A stretch of DNA of 64,000 nt from Kitasatospora sp. DSM 101779 (GCF_025655475.1 NZ_JAHTIK010000001.1:4456451-4520450), one strand, 5' to 3'. Positions 51,153 through 59,901 are shown, numbered from the stretch's first letter. A program made the numbers and translations. The notes: generated from the sequence alone by a model not told the origin.

Positions 51153-52163
51153 TCAGACGCGGGCCGCGCCCAGTCCCACCCTGCTGCGGTCCCCGGCGTC
51201 CCCGAGTCCGAGCACGAACTCCGGGTCGACCTGCCCGGCGAGGTCCCGGCCGACCTTGGCGTTGCCCCAGCTCTCGGCGTTGCGCAGGTGGAAGTGGACC
51301 GCCTGGGCGGTGTACTTCCGCGGGTCGCGCAGCTCGAACGCGGCGTCCGCCGCCGCCTCCAGCTCCTCCAGGACGCCGCGGTTGGCCGGCTCCAGCGAGC
51401 GCAGGGCGGGCTCGGCGCCCTGCTCCAGCCGCCGCACCCAGTCCGAGTGCCCGAAGGTCGTCAGCAGGTCGTCGCCCACCTCCCGGCGCAGGAAGGCCAG
51501 GTCGTCCGGCCCCTGCACCTTGTTGCCGACGACCCTGAGGTCGACGCCGAAGTCGCGCGCGTACTCCTTGTACTGGCGGTAGACGGAGATGCCCTTGCGG
51601 GTCGGCTCGGCGACCAGGAAGGTGAGGTCGAAGCGGGTGAACAGCCCGGAGGCGAAGGAGTCCGAGCCGGCGGTCATGTCGGTGACCACGTACTCGTCCC
51701 GTGCGTCGATCAGGTGGTTGAGCAGCAGCTCGACCGCGCCGACCTTGGAGTGGTAGCACGCGACGCCGAGGTCCTGCTCGGTGAAGGCGCCGGTGGCCAG
51801 CAGTCGGACGGACCCTTCGTCGAGTGCGATCGGGCGGGCGCACGCGGCGTACACCGGGTTCTCCTCGACGATGCGCAGCAGTCGCGAGCCGCGGCCGGGG
51901 GGAGTGGTCTTGATCATCTCTTCGGCCGACCCGATGAGCGGGTTGTCGCCGCGGAGGTACTCCTTGATCTCCGGCAGGTGGGCGCCGAGGGACGGCAGTG
52001 CGGCCGCCTGGTCGTCCGTCAGGCCGAGGGCCGGGCCCAGGTGTTGGTTGATGTCGGCGTCGACGGCGATCACCGGGCGACCAGCGGCGGCCAGGTGGCG
52101 GATGAACAGCGCGGACAGCGTCGTCTTGCCGCTGCCGCCCTTGCCGACGAACGCGATCTTCAT
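51153..52163 (-). CDS. CooC/MinD-type P-loop ATPase
   Basis: A 336-residue SIMIBI-class ATPase. The deviant Walker A is at residues 8-16 (GKGGSGKTT), followed by AVDADINQHLG, the switch-II segment VVTDMTAGSDSFASGLF, and VGNKVQGPDDLAFL for base recognition. It has a C-terminal extension of about 80 residues. CooC relatives insert nickel into metalloenzymes. No nickel enzyme is adjacent, so the client is unknown. A Zur/Fur-like sequence lies about 50 bases before its start. Confidence 0.88.
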   Translation of the reverse strand: MKIAFVGKGGSGKTTLSALFIRHLAAAGRPVIAVDADINQHLGPALGLTDDQAAALPSLGAHLPEIKEYLRGDNPLIGSAEEMIKTTPPGRGSRLLRIVEENPVYAACARPIALDEGSVRLLATGAFTEQDLGVACYHSKVGAVELLLNHLIDARDEYVVTDMTAGSDSFASGLFTRFDLTFLVAEPTRKGISVYRQYKEYARDFGVDLRVVGNKVQGPDDLAFLRREVGDDLLTTFGHSDWVRRLEQGAEPALRSLEPANRGVLEELEAAADAAFELRDPRKYTAQAVHFHLRNAESWGNAKVGRDLAGQVDPEFVLGLGDAGDRSRVGLGAARV

Positions 52164-52211
52164 CTGGGGCTCCGGCTCTCGCTGCGGCGGTCGGTACCGC
52201 CGAAGGGATGT

Positions 52212-52229
52212 TGGAAATCGTTATCGTCA
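52212..52229. promoter_or_regulatory. Possible Zur/Fur-family box
   Basis: tggaaatcgttatcgtca, in a local AT-rich patch, resembles actinobacterial Zur sites (core aaatcattatcat) with two A-to-G changes. It is 49 bases upstream of the CooC-like ATPase start and about 125 bases upstream of the Fic gene. Confidence 0.4.
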
Positions 52230-52340
52230 CCGATAGCGGTCATGCTAGCGGGGGTTTGGCATGCCACGCGGGTGGGAACGGAGGATTGCCTCGATCGGGT
52301 GATGGCGGGGTTGCTGTGCGGGGGGTGGAGGGTGGGTCAT

Positions 52341-52346
52341 TACCCT
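52341..52346 (+). promoter_or_regulatory. -10-like hexamer of a probably leaderless transcript
   Basis: TACCCT ends seven bases before the GTG at 52354; the spacer cgggtac has no ribosome site. Confidence 0.5.
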
Positions 52347-52353
52347 CGGGTAC

Positions 52354-53235
52354 GTGAGCACTGGAACTGATCCCCTCGCCTCGCTGGCCGAGCTGCCCGG
52401 GGTGCCCGAGGCCGTCGCCGAGGTGCGCAAGGCCGTCGACCGGCTCTACGGCCACCGCGTGATGCGCCGCCGTGCCGGCGAGGTGACGTCGGAGGCCGCG
52501 CTCCGCGGCGCCCGCGCGTCGGCAGCCCTCGACGGTGCCGACTGGTCGCTGGAGGAGATCCGGCGACGCACCGACTTCGGCGGCGACGCCGAGGCCCGCA
52601 CGGTGGGCGGTGCGCTGCGGATCTCGGCCGAGGCCGGCCAGCTGCTGGCCGTCTGGCGCCACTCACCGCTGCAGGTGCTGGCCCGACTGCACCTCCTGGC
52701 GGTCGGCGACGCCGATCCGTCCGCCGGTCGGCCCCGACGCGCCGGCGAGCAGGCCGAGCCGCTCTTCCCGGTCGAGCTGCCAGCCTCCGAGGGGCTCGAG
52801 AAGTCGGTGGAGAGCGTGGAACTCCCGCCCGCGCCGGGCGCGGAGGAGGTCGCGGCGCGACTCGACCAGCTGTCACACCTCCTGGTCTCCCGCGCGGAAG
52901 GCGCCGCGAACGGTGCGCCCGCCCTGGTGGCGGCCGCGGTGGTGCACGGCGAGCTGCTGGCGCTGCGGCCCTTCGCCTCCCACAACGGCGTGATCGCGCG
53001 TGCTGCGCAGCGCATCGTCCTCATCGCCGAGGGCCTCGACCCGAAGGCCATCTGCCCGGCCGAGGTCGGTCTCGCCGAGCTCGGCACAGCGGTCTACCGG
53101 GACGCCCTGGCCGGCTACCTCAGCGGTACCGGCGAGGGCATGGCGCGCTGGATCCGGCACTGCGGAGAGGCGCTCCGGCTCGGCGTCCGGGAGAGTACGG
53201 CGGTCTGCGAGGCGATGCAGCGCGGCATGGTCTGA
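52354..53235 (+). CDS. Fic-fold protein with degenerate active site
   Basis: A 293-residue helical protein of the Fic/DOC type. The motif region reads HGELLALRPFASHNGVIAR, aligning with HxxxxxIHPFxxGNGRxxR but with Arg for the catalytic His and Val for the first Arg. A possible N-terminal inhibitory helix is ARASAALDGADW, similar to SxxxEG with Asp for Glu. AMP transfer is therefore unlikely. Acidic inserts separate the halves. Related proteins are conserved at this place in Streptomyces, sometimes labelled oxidoreductase. Confidence 0.8.
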   Translation: MSTGTDPLASLAELPGVPEAVAEVRKAVDRLYGHRVMRRRAGEVTSEAALRGARASAALDGADWSLEEIRRRTDFGGDAEARTVGGALRISAEAGQLLAVWRHSPLQVLARLHLLAVGDADPSAGRPRRAGEQAEPLFPVELPASEGLEKSVESVELPPAPGAEEVAARLDQLSHLLVSRAEGAANGAPALVAAAVVHGELLALRPFASHNGVIARAAQRIVLIAEGLDPKAICPAEVGLAELGTAVYRDALAGYLSGTGEGMARWIRHCGEALRLGVRESTAVCEAMQRGMV

Positions 53236-53701
53236 CGGCGGGACCGGCGCGGGGCATGGTCTGACGGGAGGGGTCGCGCGGGGCGGGCGCGTGCTGCGTC
53301 GGTCGTGCAGCGGGTCGCAGCGCCGTGCCGGTCGGGCTGCGGGCGGTCGGGCGGGGCGGCGAACGGCCCGTGGCATGCAGATGCGGCGGCACCTGATCCT
53401 GCTCGGTGCCGCCGCTGGCACAGGTGTCGGGTTACCAAGCATGCACCGGAAGTGCCCATCAGGTGGGGATCTGGCCCGTTCACCTGGTGCGGCGGCCCGT
53501 CAGCGGGTCGGCTGCATGTGGGTGCCCAGCTGGCTGTGCGCGGTCCGTGGGCCTTAACTGCGTTGTCGGAACGACCCCTTAGGGTCCTGACCGGGTCTCG
53601 CGGGCCGTACGTCCTTTCTATCGCGGATCGCCCCAAAGCGGAACCCGAAACAAGAACTTTTTCCCGTTTGTCCGATATGGCGTCCGGGCCTGGCAGGCAG
53701 G
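53236..53701. other. Gene-free gap between convergent Fic and HAD genes
   Basis: 466 bases with no convincing gene on either strand. The Fic stop region is partly duplicated: gcatggtctgacgg occurs at 53224-53237 and again at 53255-53268. The right part (53600-53690) is less GC-rich (aagaactttttcccgtttg) and may hold a promoter or terminator; no strong hairpin is evident. Confidence 0.5.
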
Positions 53702-54745
53702 TCAGACCACCGGCCGTCGGCGTCGCGCGGAGTACCAGAGCAGACCCGCCGTGAGCGCCGCCGCGCCGACCGCGACGGCCAGCAGCACGGACCGGCTCGG
53801 AGCGCCGAACTCCGGGATCCTGCTGCGGAGTTCGACCGGGCGGTTGAACACCAGCACCGGCCACTCGCGGGCCGCCGCCTCCTTGCGCAGCGCCCGGTCG
53901 GGGTTGACCGCCGACGGGTGGCCGACCGCCTCCAGCAGCGGGAGGTCGGTGGACGAATCGCTGTACGCGTAGGACTCGGCGAGGTCATAGCCCTGCTCCG
54001 CCGCGAGTTCGCGAATGGCCGCCGCCTTGTTCTCGGCGTACGCGTAGTACTCGATCTCGCCGGTGTAGCAGCCGTTCTCGACCTTGAGGCGGGTGGCGAT
54101 CGCGTGGTCGGCGCCGAGCAGCCGGCCGATAGGCTCGACGACCTCCGAACCGGAGCTGCTGACGATCACCACGTCGCGCCCGGCCGCATGGTGCTGCTCG
54201 ATCAGCGACGCGGCCTCCTCGTAGATGATCGGGTCGATCAGCTCGTGCAGGGTCTCCGCGACGATCTCGCGGACCTGCTGGACGTTCCAGCCGCGGGTCA
54301 GCGCCGACAGGTACTGCCGCATCTTCTCCATCTGGTCGTGGTCCGCTCCGCCGACCAGGAAGACGAACTGGGCGTAGGCGCTCTTGAGCACGGCCCGACG
54401 GTTGATCAGGCCGCCCTGGTAGAACGGCCGGCTGAACGCGAGCGCGCTCGACTTGGCGATGATCGTCTTGTCCAGGTCGAAGAACGCGGCGGTGCGCGGA
54501 GCCCCGACGGCCCGGGCCGGGACAGCGGGGGCCGCCCCGGCGGCCTCCTCGACGGATCCGTTCGTCCGGTTCGCGTCGGCGACCGGATCCTGTGCCCCGC
54601 TGCCCGGCGTGCCGGCGTCGGGTTCGGCACTGTCGGCCGACGTGTCCGCCGGGCCGGAGGGGGTCGACGGGGGCGCGTCGGGGGTGGTTGCGCGCCCCGA
54701 GTCGGGACCGTTGTCGACGGTGTCGGCGTTCTCGGTGGTGTCCAC
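53702..54745 (-). CDS. HAD-IB family phosphatase
   Basis: A 347-residue HAD hydrolase. Motif I is FFDLDKTII, motif II VVIVSSSGSEVV, and motif III/IV YAYSDSSTDLPLLEAVG. An acidic Pro/Ser/Asp-rich N-terminal stretch of about 95 residues precedes the domain and a single membrane segment closes the protein (about 318-340, VLLAVAVGAAALTAG) followed by Arg residues. The group includes phosphoserine-phosphatase-like and lysophosphatidate phosphatases. I choose the GTG at 54745 because TATCCT lies seven bases upstream, as in other leaderless genes here. Confidence 0.9.
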   Translation of the reverse strand: MDTTENADTVDNGPDSGRATTPDAPPSTPSGPADTSADSAEPDAGTPGSGAQDPVADANRTNGSVEEAAGAAPAVPARAVGAPRTAAFFDLDKTIIAKSSALAFSRPFYQGGLINRRAVLKSAYAQFVFLVGGADHDQMEKMRQYLSALTRGWNVQQVREIVAETLHELIDPIIYEEAASLIEQHHAAGRDVVIVSSSGSEVVEPIGRLLGADHAIATRLKVENGCYTGEIEYYAYAENKAAAIRELAAEQGYDLAESYAYSDSSTDLPLLEAVGHPSAVNPDRALRKEAAAREWPVLVFNRPVELRSRIPEFGAPSRSVLLAVAVGAAALTAGLLWYSARRRRPVV

Positions 54746-54752
54746 GGGACCG

Positions 54753-54758
54753 AGGATA
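54753..54758 (-). promoter_or_regulatory. -10-like hexamer of a probably leaderless transcript
   Basis: On the minus strand TATCCT ends seven bases before the GTG at 54745. It decides the start of the HAD gene over an ATG 13 codons upstream. Confidence 0.5.
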
Positions 54759-54908
54759 GAGGGCGGGCCGAAACCCCCCGCCATTCGGCGTACTCGGCGG
54801 CGCGCGGGTTTGTGTTTCTGGCCGCTCGGGTACACCATGGAAGTCACGGATCGTTCGCGACCGTGCTAACCCGGTCCGGCTCCTCCCCCCCGAGTCGGGC
54901 CGTGGATA

Positions 54909-54943
54909 GACGACCCCCGCTCTCCCCCCCGGCGGGGGTCGTC
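54909..54943. terminator. Hairpin upstream of the HAD gene and the tad operon
   Basis: Perfect 12-base arms gacgacccccgc (54909-54920) and gcgggggtcgtc (54932-54943) flank a C-rich loop. It lies between two divergent genes, so it may end an unannotated transcript or act as an attenuator. Confidence 0.55.
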
Positions 54944-55053
54944 GCATGTCCGGGCCCGTTTCTGCAGGCTAGTTGACACTGCCGGTGTCCGCCCGGAACG
55001 GATCGGTGACCGTACCGCCCGATGGGTGCACGTGCAGCACCGCCACGCCACTG

Positions 55054-55072
55054 CAGTCACTCTGGGTGACTG
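55054..55072. promoter_or_regulatory. Palindrome upstream of the tad operon
   Basis: cagtcac (55054-55060) and gtgactg (55066-55072) form a perfect 7-base inverted repeat with a five-base loop, in the 638-base gap between the HAD gene and the TadZ-like gene. It is a candidate regulator site. Confidence 0.45.
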
Positions 55073-55165
55073 ATTCATCGGTAATCGCAGATCCTGCAGA
55101 AGGCGTGTTCCCGTACCTATCGCGTCAATTCTGTGATGCATTGCCCCCCGGGCGAGTGAAGCGAC

Positions 55166-55191
55166 TTATCCACAGCCCCGAGTTGTCCACA
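55166..55191 (+). promoter_or_regulatory. Two DnaA-box sequences
   Basis: TTATCCACA (55166-55174) and TTGTCCACA (55183-55191) lie in the same orientation, 17 bases apart start to start. The first is the E. coli consensus and the second the preferred Streptomyces form. A weaker match on the other strand (cgtggatag) is near 54901. They are about 200 bases upstream of the TadZ-like start. Confidence 0.65.
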
Positions 55192-55383
55192 GCGAATGCG
55201 ACGAGCGGATCCGAGGCCCTCCCGGTACGCCACGGTGGTGCCCGGGCCACCGCCGACCCCGCCCGATCGTCGGGCAGGTCGGCGGCCCCGCACCGGCCGT
55301 CGCACGCTTTCCGCGCGCGCCGTCCGGCCCGGACCACTCGGACACCGCCCGGCAGCACCGGGCGCCGCCCTGGGGGAGACCGC

Positions 55384-56493
55384 ATGTCGACACCCACCAC
55401 CGATTCCCGCCCGACGGGCCGCCCCGCGCCCACCGGCCCGCTGATCGTCACCGCGGACGACGCCCTCGCCGACCACCTCGCCCGGATCTGCGCCGCGGCC
55501 GGTGCCGAACCGTACCTGGCCCGTGCCGAACCACCGCGCGCACTCTGGGAGGACGCGCCACTCGTGCTGGTCGGCGACGACCTCGCCGAGTCGTGCGCCG
55601 GGCTGCCGCGCCGGTCCGGCGTGCTGCTGCTCGGGCTCGACCTCGACGACGGCAGCGTCTGGGTGCGGGCCGTGCGCCTCGGCGCCGAGCACGTGCTGTT
55701 CCTGCCGGACGCGCAGGCGTGGCTGCTGGACCGGATCGCCGATGCGGCGGAGGGCGTCGGCCCGCCCGCGCTCACCGTCGGCGTGCTCGGCGGCCGCGGC
55801 GGCGCCGGCGCCTCCACACTGGCCTGCGCGCTCGCCGTGACCGCGGCGCGCAGCGGGCACCGCACCATGCTGGTCGACGCCGACCCGCTCGGTGGAGGAC
55901 TCGACGTCCTGCTCGGCGGCGAGACCGCCGAGGGGCTCCGCTGGCCCGATCTCGCCGGCTCCCGCGGGCGGATCGGCGGAGCGGAACTCGCCGGCGCACT
56001 GCCGGAACTGCAAGGTCTCAGCGCGCTCTCCTGGGACCGCAGCGACTGCCTGGCCATCCCGCCCGAGGCGATGCGCAGCGTGCTCGCCGCGGCCAGGCGC
56101 CGCGGCGGCCTGGTGGTGGTCGACCTGCCCCGCCACCTCGATCCGGCCGCCGCCCAGGCGCTCGAGCAGATCGACACCGGTCTGCTCGTGGTCCCCGCGG
56201 AACTGCGCGCCCTCGCCGCCTCGGACCGCGTCGCCGCCGCCGCCCGGATGCGGCTGACCGACCTCCGCGCGGTGGTCCGCGTCCCCGGCCCGGTCGGCCT
56301 TCCCTCCGCCGAGATCGCCCGCAACCTGAGGCTCGCCTTCGCCGGAGAGCTTCCGTCGGAGCCCGGGCTCGGCCTCGACGTCGAGCGCGGACTGCCGCCC
56401 GGCCTGCGTGAGCGAGGCCCGCTCGCCCGCTTCTGCAACAGCTTCCTGAGCGAGGTCATGCCGCCGGTGGCGGCCGCAGGCGGTGCATCATGA
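55384..56493 (+). CDS. TadZ/CpaE-like septum-site-determining ATPase
   Basis: A 369-residue protein with a receiver-like N-terminal domain (about 18-115) and a MinD/ParA-type ATPase domain. The P-loop is degenerate but recognisable, VLGGRGGAGASTLACALA near residue 140, with Ala and Ser replacing Lys-Thr positions, then LVDADPLGGGLDVLL and VVDLPRHLDP. TadZ proteins localise the pilus machine at a cell pole. First gene of the tad operon; the ATG follows gggggaga, and its stop overlaps the TadA start by four bases. Confidence 0.92.
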   Translation: MSTPTTDSRPTGRPAPTGPLIVTADDALADHLARICAAAGAEPYLARAEPPRALWEDAPLVLVGDDLAESCAGLPRRSGVLLLGLDLDDGSVWVRAVRLGAEHVLFLPDAQAWLLDRIADAAEGVGPPALTVGVLGGRGGAGASTLACALAVTAARSGHRTMLVDADPLGGGLDVLLGGETAEGLRWPDLAGSRGRIGGAELAGALPELQGLSALSWDRSDCLAIPPEAMRSVLAAARRRGGLVVVDLPRHLDPAAAQALEQIDTGLLVVPAELRALAASDRVAAAARMRLTDLRAVVRVPGPVGLPSAEIARNLRLAFAGELPSEPGLGLDVERGLPPGLRERGPLARFCNSFLSEVMPPVAAAGGAS

Positions 56494-57872
56494 CCGACCG
56501 TCTCCCGCGCCGCCGCATGTCCGGCGGTCCTTGGGCCCAGCCCGCGCAGCACCGCCGCCGCCTCGGCGCCGGCCTGCGACTCGGCAGTGGCGGCTCCCTG
56601 CGGACTGCGGCGGCCCTCCGCTCCGACGGACAGCACGGCGAACGCACCACTGCGGTCGGCAAGCAGATCCAGGACGACTCCACGCACCGCCGCGGCACCC
56701 TGCTCGACGCCGTCCGCCTCCATCTGGCCGAGACCGGCGCGCTGCCCACCACCGGGTCCGTCGCCGCCGCGCTGCGTGCCAACCGGCCGCCCCTGGGCGG
56801 CGGGGACGTGCTCGACACCGTACGGGCCATCCAGGCCGAGCTGGTCGGCGCCGGGCCGCTCCACGAGCTGCTCGACCGCCCCGATGTGACCGATGTGCTC
56901 GTCAACGGCCCTGACGAGGTGTGGATCGACTGCGGAAGCGGCCTGCAACCGGCACCGGAGGTCCGATTCCCGGACCGCGAGGCCGTCCGACGGCTGGCCC
57001 ACCGACTGGCGACCGCCGCGGGCCGCCGCCTCGACGACGCGATGCCCTGGGTGGATGCCCGACTCCCGGACGGCACCCGGCTGCACGCCGTCCTGCCGCC
57101 CATCGCCGCCGGCGGCTGCACCCACATCTCCCTGCGGATCTGCCGGGCACGCCCGTTCACCCTGGACGAGCTCGTCGTCGGCGGCACACTGACCGGGCCC
57201 GGAGCCGACCTGCTCCGCGGAGTGCTCCGTGCCAGGCTCTCGCTGCTCATCAGCGGCGGCACGGGCTCCGGCAAGACGACTCTGCTGGCAGCCCTGCTCG
57301 GACTCGTCGGGGCCGACGAGCGGATCGTCGTGGTCGAGGACTCGGCCGAACTCCGCCCCGACCACACGCACGTGGTGCGCCTGCAGAGCCGTCCGCCGAA
57401 CCAGGAGGGCCTCGGTGAGCTTACCCTGCGCGACCTCGTCCGGCAGGCCCTGAGGATGCGTCCCGACCGGCTCGTCGTCGGCGAGGTCCGCGGCGCAGAG
57501 GTCGTCGACCTGCTCGCCGCGCTCAACACCGGTCACGACGGCGGATTCGGCACCGTCCACGCCAATGCGGCGGCCGACGTGCCGGCCCGCCTGGAAGCGC
57601 TCGGGTCGCTCGCCGGCCTCGACCGGCTCTCGCTCCACAGCCAGCTCCGGGCCGCCGTCGACCTGGTCGTCCACCTCGTCCGCGATCCCGCCACCGGGCA
57701 GCGGCGGGTGGCCGAACTCCACACCGTGGAGGGCGATGCCCGCGGCCTCACGACCACGCGACCCGCCCTGCTCTTCCGGCCCGGTGGCCGCTGCGAGACC
57801 GGACCGGGCTGGGCCTCGCTCCAGCACATCTGCGCCGAACGCGGCGTCACCCTTGCGGGGAGGCCGGAATGA
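56490..57872 (+). CDS. TadA/CpaF-type secretion ATPase
   Basis: A 460-residue type II/IV secretion ATPase that powers pilus assembly. After about 70 basic, low-complexity residues come the N-terminal domain (VTDVLVNGPDEVWID), Walker A ISGGTGSGKTTLLAALLG, Walker B-like ERIVVVEDSAEL, MRPDRLVVGEVRGAE and the His box GHDGGFGTVHANAA. The first 70 residues lack homology and the real start may be internal. Overlaps both neighbours by four bases. Confidence 0.94.
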   Translation: MTDRLPRRRMSGGPWAQPAQHRRRLGAGLRLGSGGSLRTAAALRSDGQHGERTTAVGKQIQDDSTHRRGTLLDAVRLHLAETGALPTTGSVAAALRANRPPLGGGDVLDTVRAIQAELVGAGPLHELLDRPDVTDVLVNGPDEVWIDCGSGLQPAPEVRFPDREAVRRLAHRLATAAGRRLDDAMPWVDARLPDGTRLHAVLPPIAAGGCTHISLRICRARPFTLDELVVGGTLTGPGADLLRGVLRARLSLLISGGTGSGKTTLLAALLGLVGADERIVVVEDSAELRPDHTHVVRLQSRPPNQEGLGELTLRDLVRQALRMRPDRLVVGEVRGAEVVDLLAALNTGHDGGFGTVHANAAADVPARLEALGSLAGLDRLSLHSQLRAAVDLVVHLVRDPATGQRRVAELHTVEGDARGLTTTRPALLFRPGGRCETGPGWASLQHICAERGVTLAGRPE

Positions 57873-58006
57873 CGCTCCGCCAACTGGAGGCGCTCTGGGG
57901 CCTGGCGCTCTGCGGGGTGGCCGGACTGGCGTGGTGGCTGCTGGAGTCGGCCGCCGCCTGGCCCAAGGACGACCGGACGGCGTCCGACCGTCGGAGGCGG
58001 CCGTGA
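57869..58006 (+). CDS. Small one-span membrane protein within the tad operon
   Basis: A 45-residue ORF, MTLRQLEALWGLALCGVAGL then AWWLLESAAAW and a charged Arg-rich end. It has one membrane segment (about residues 8-30). Its ATG overlaps the tadA stop (ATGA) and its stop overlaps the GTG of the tadB-like gene (GTGA), so it fills the space between them with no untranslated base. The architecture argues for a real coupled gene. No family recognised. Confidence 0.65.
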   Translation: MTLRQLEALWGLALCGVAGLAWWLLESAAAWPKDDRTASDRRRRP

Positions 58007-59043
58007 GCGGGCTCTCGACGGGCACGGCAGCGCTGGGCCGCCCGCCGGCCGTGCTGCCGGGCGGCGCGGTACGACGTCCATCCGGTGGCGGGCGGGCCAG
58101 GAGGCTGCTCGACGCCCAGGGTGAGGAACGTGCCCGTCGGAGAGGCACGGCCCTCCATGAGCTCGTCCGGCGTGCGGCAGCGAGCGGACGCCGGCCCCGG
58201 TGGCTGGTCCCCGAGCTGGTCCTGTTGCCCATCGGGATCGCTGCCGGCCATGCCACCCACTCTCCGGTCCCGTTCACGGCGGCGGCCGCCGGCATCCTGC
58301 CGCTGCGGCGACTGCGTGCCCGACGCCGGACGGTAGAGGAGGCGCGGCGTCGCTCGGCGGCCGTGATCGAGCTGTGTACCTGTCTGGTCGGCGAGCTCCG
58401 CAGCGGTGCCACCGCCGAGTACGCCCTGCAGACCGTCATCGGCCGCGGGCGAGCACTCCGGGACGACCTCGGCGCCGAACCGTCCGCCCGACTCGCGGCG
58501 GCCCGCTACGGCGCAGACGTCCCGACCGCCCTCCGTCTGGTCGCCGAACTGCCGGGCGGCTGCGGGGCCGCAGCCGTCGCCGCCTGCTGGCAGGTGAGCG
58601 CCGAGAGCGGCACCGGGCTGCTGGCGGGCCTCGATCAGCTCGTCGACGCCCTGCGTGCCGAACGCGCCCTCGCCGAGGAGGTGGCCGGTGAGCTGGCCGG
58701 CTCCCGCGCGACGGTCGCGCTGCTTGCCGTGCTCCCCGTTTTCGGTCTCCTGCTCGGTACGGCCCTCGGTGCTCACCCACTGCCGACGCTGCTCCACACA
58801 CCGGCTGGCCTGGTCTGCCTCGCCGCCGGTGCCGCACTGGAGACCGCAGGCCTGCTGTGGACGGCCCGGATCGTCAGGTCCGCCGAGGACGCTCCCCCGG
58901 TCGACCCGGCCCGGACGGCGGGCGAGGACGGCAGGCCGAGAACGGGGCGGCCGGCCTGCGGGATCTCCCGCCGCCGTGCGGACCGCCTCGGAGGCCCGGA
59001 ACAGCTGCGCCCCCGTACCGCGAGGGGTGGGGTGGCCGGGTGA
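58003..59043 (+). CDS. TadB-like pilus assembly membrane protein
   Basis: A 346-residue T2SSF-domain protein. Membrane segments are near residues 75-105 and 235-290; between them is the cytoplasmic domain with VIELCTCLVGELRSGATAEYALQ and LPGGCGAAAVAACWQVSAESGTGL, typical of TadB. It forms the inner-membrane platform for the TadA ATPase. The C-terminal 50 residues are a disordered Arg/Pro-rich tail. Overlaps the small ORF before it and the TadC gene after it by four bases each. Confidence 0.9.
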   Translation: MSGLSTGTAALGRPPAVLPGGAVRRPSGGGRARRLLDAQGEERARRRGTALHELVRRAAASGRRPRWLVPELVLLPIGIAAGHATHSPVPFTAAAAGILPLRRLRARRRTVEEARRRSAAVIELCTCLVGELRSGATAEYALQTVIGRGRALRDDLGAEPSARLAAARYGADVPTALRLVAELPGGCGAAAVAACWQVSAESGTGLLAGLDQLVDALRAERALAEEVAGELAGSRATVALLAVLPVFGLLLGTALGAHPLPTLLHTPAGLVCLAAGAALETAGLLWTARIVRSAEDAPPVDPARTAGEDGRPRTGRPACGISRRRADRLGGPEQLRPRTARGGVAG

Positions 59044-59840
59044 CCGCCCTGACTGTCGCACTGTCAGCCCTCCTCGGTGTCCTGGCAGTCCTGCCCGGGC
59101 CGGTGCGGCGGCGCGAGCTCAGACGGCGCCTCCGCGGCTGTCTGCCCGACCTCCGGCCCGCCTGCCCCCGGCGACACGCTCGCCGCCCCCGTCGCCCCCG
59201 TCGGACGCGACGGCCGCTGCGCAGCCTGCCTGCCCGAGCCTGGTGCGCGCCACTGGCGGTCGGCCTCGCCACCGCTGCTGCCACCGGCGGGGCGGTGGGC
59301 CTGGTGGCCGGGGCAGTGGCGGCCGCGGCCGCCTACCGCTGGCTGCCCCGGCCCCTGTCGGCCGCCGCACGGCGCGCAGTGGCCGAGGAGGAGCGCCTGC
59401 TGCGCCAAGTGCCCCTCACCGCAGAGCTGCTGGCCGCCTGTCTCGGCTCGGCCTCCGCGCCAGGCCGGGCGGCCGCTGCGGTGGCCGCCGGCGTGGACTC
59501 CCCGATGCGTGACCGGCTGACGGCGGCTGCCGCCCAGCTCGCGCTGGGCGCCCCGCCGGAGGTCTGCTGGGAGCAACTCGGCTCTTCCAGCCCTGTGCTG
59601 GCGCCGCTGGCACGCTGTCTGATCAGGACCAGCCGCAGTGGCACGCCGCCGATGGCAGCGCTGAGCAGCCTCGCCCAGACACAGCGGGCGGCGGCAGCCC
59701 GGGCCGCCCACGCCAGGGTCCGGCGCGCGGGTGTGCTCGCCACCGCCCCACTCGGGCTCTGCTTCCTCCCCGCCTTCGTCCTGATCGGTGTTGCGCCCGT
59801 CGTCATGGGCCTCGCCACGCTCTACGCCCACCGGATCTGA
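59040..59840 (+). CDS. TadC-like pilus assembly membrane protein
   Basis: A 266-residue T2SSF-domain protein, partner of TadB. Membrane segments lie near residues 3-18, 62-90 and 240-262. The cytoplasmic domain includes LLRQVPLTAELLAACLGSAS and ARCLIRTSRSGTPPMAALSSLA. Residues 20-60 are extremely Arg-rich. The GTG start is within the tadB stop (GTGA). Confidence 0.88.
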   Translation: MTALTVALSALLGVLAVLPGPVRRRELRRRLRGCLPDLRPACPRRHARRPRRPRRTRRPLRSLPARAWCAPLAVGLATAAATGGAVGLVAGAVAAAAAYRWLPRPLSAAARRAVAEEERLLRQVPLTAELLAACLGSASAPGRAAAAVAAGVDSPMRDRLTAAAAQLALGAPPEVCWEQLGSSSPVLAPLARCLIRTSRSGTPPMAALSSLAQTQRAAAARAAHARVRRAGVLATAPLGLCFLPAFVLIGVAPVVMGLATLYAHRI

Positions 59841-59901
59841 CGTCCCGCCCACCCGGATCGCCTCCCGACTCGAATCACGGATCTGCCCGAAGGAGTCTGC
59901 G

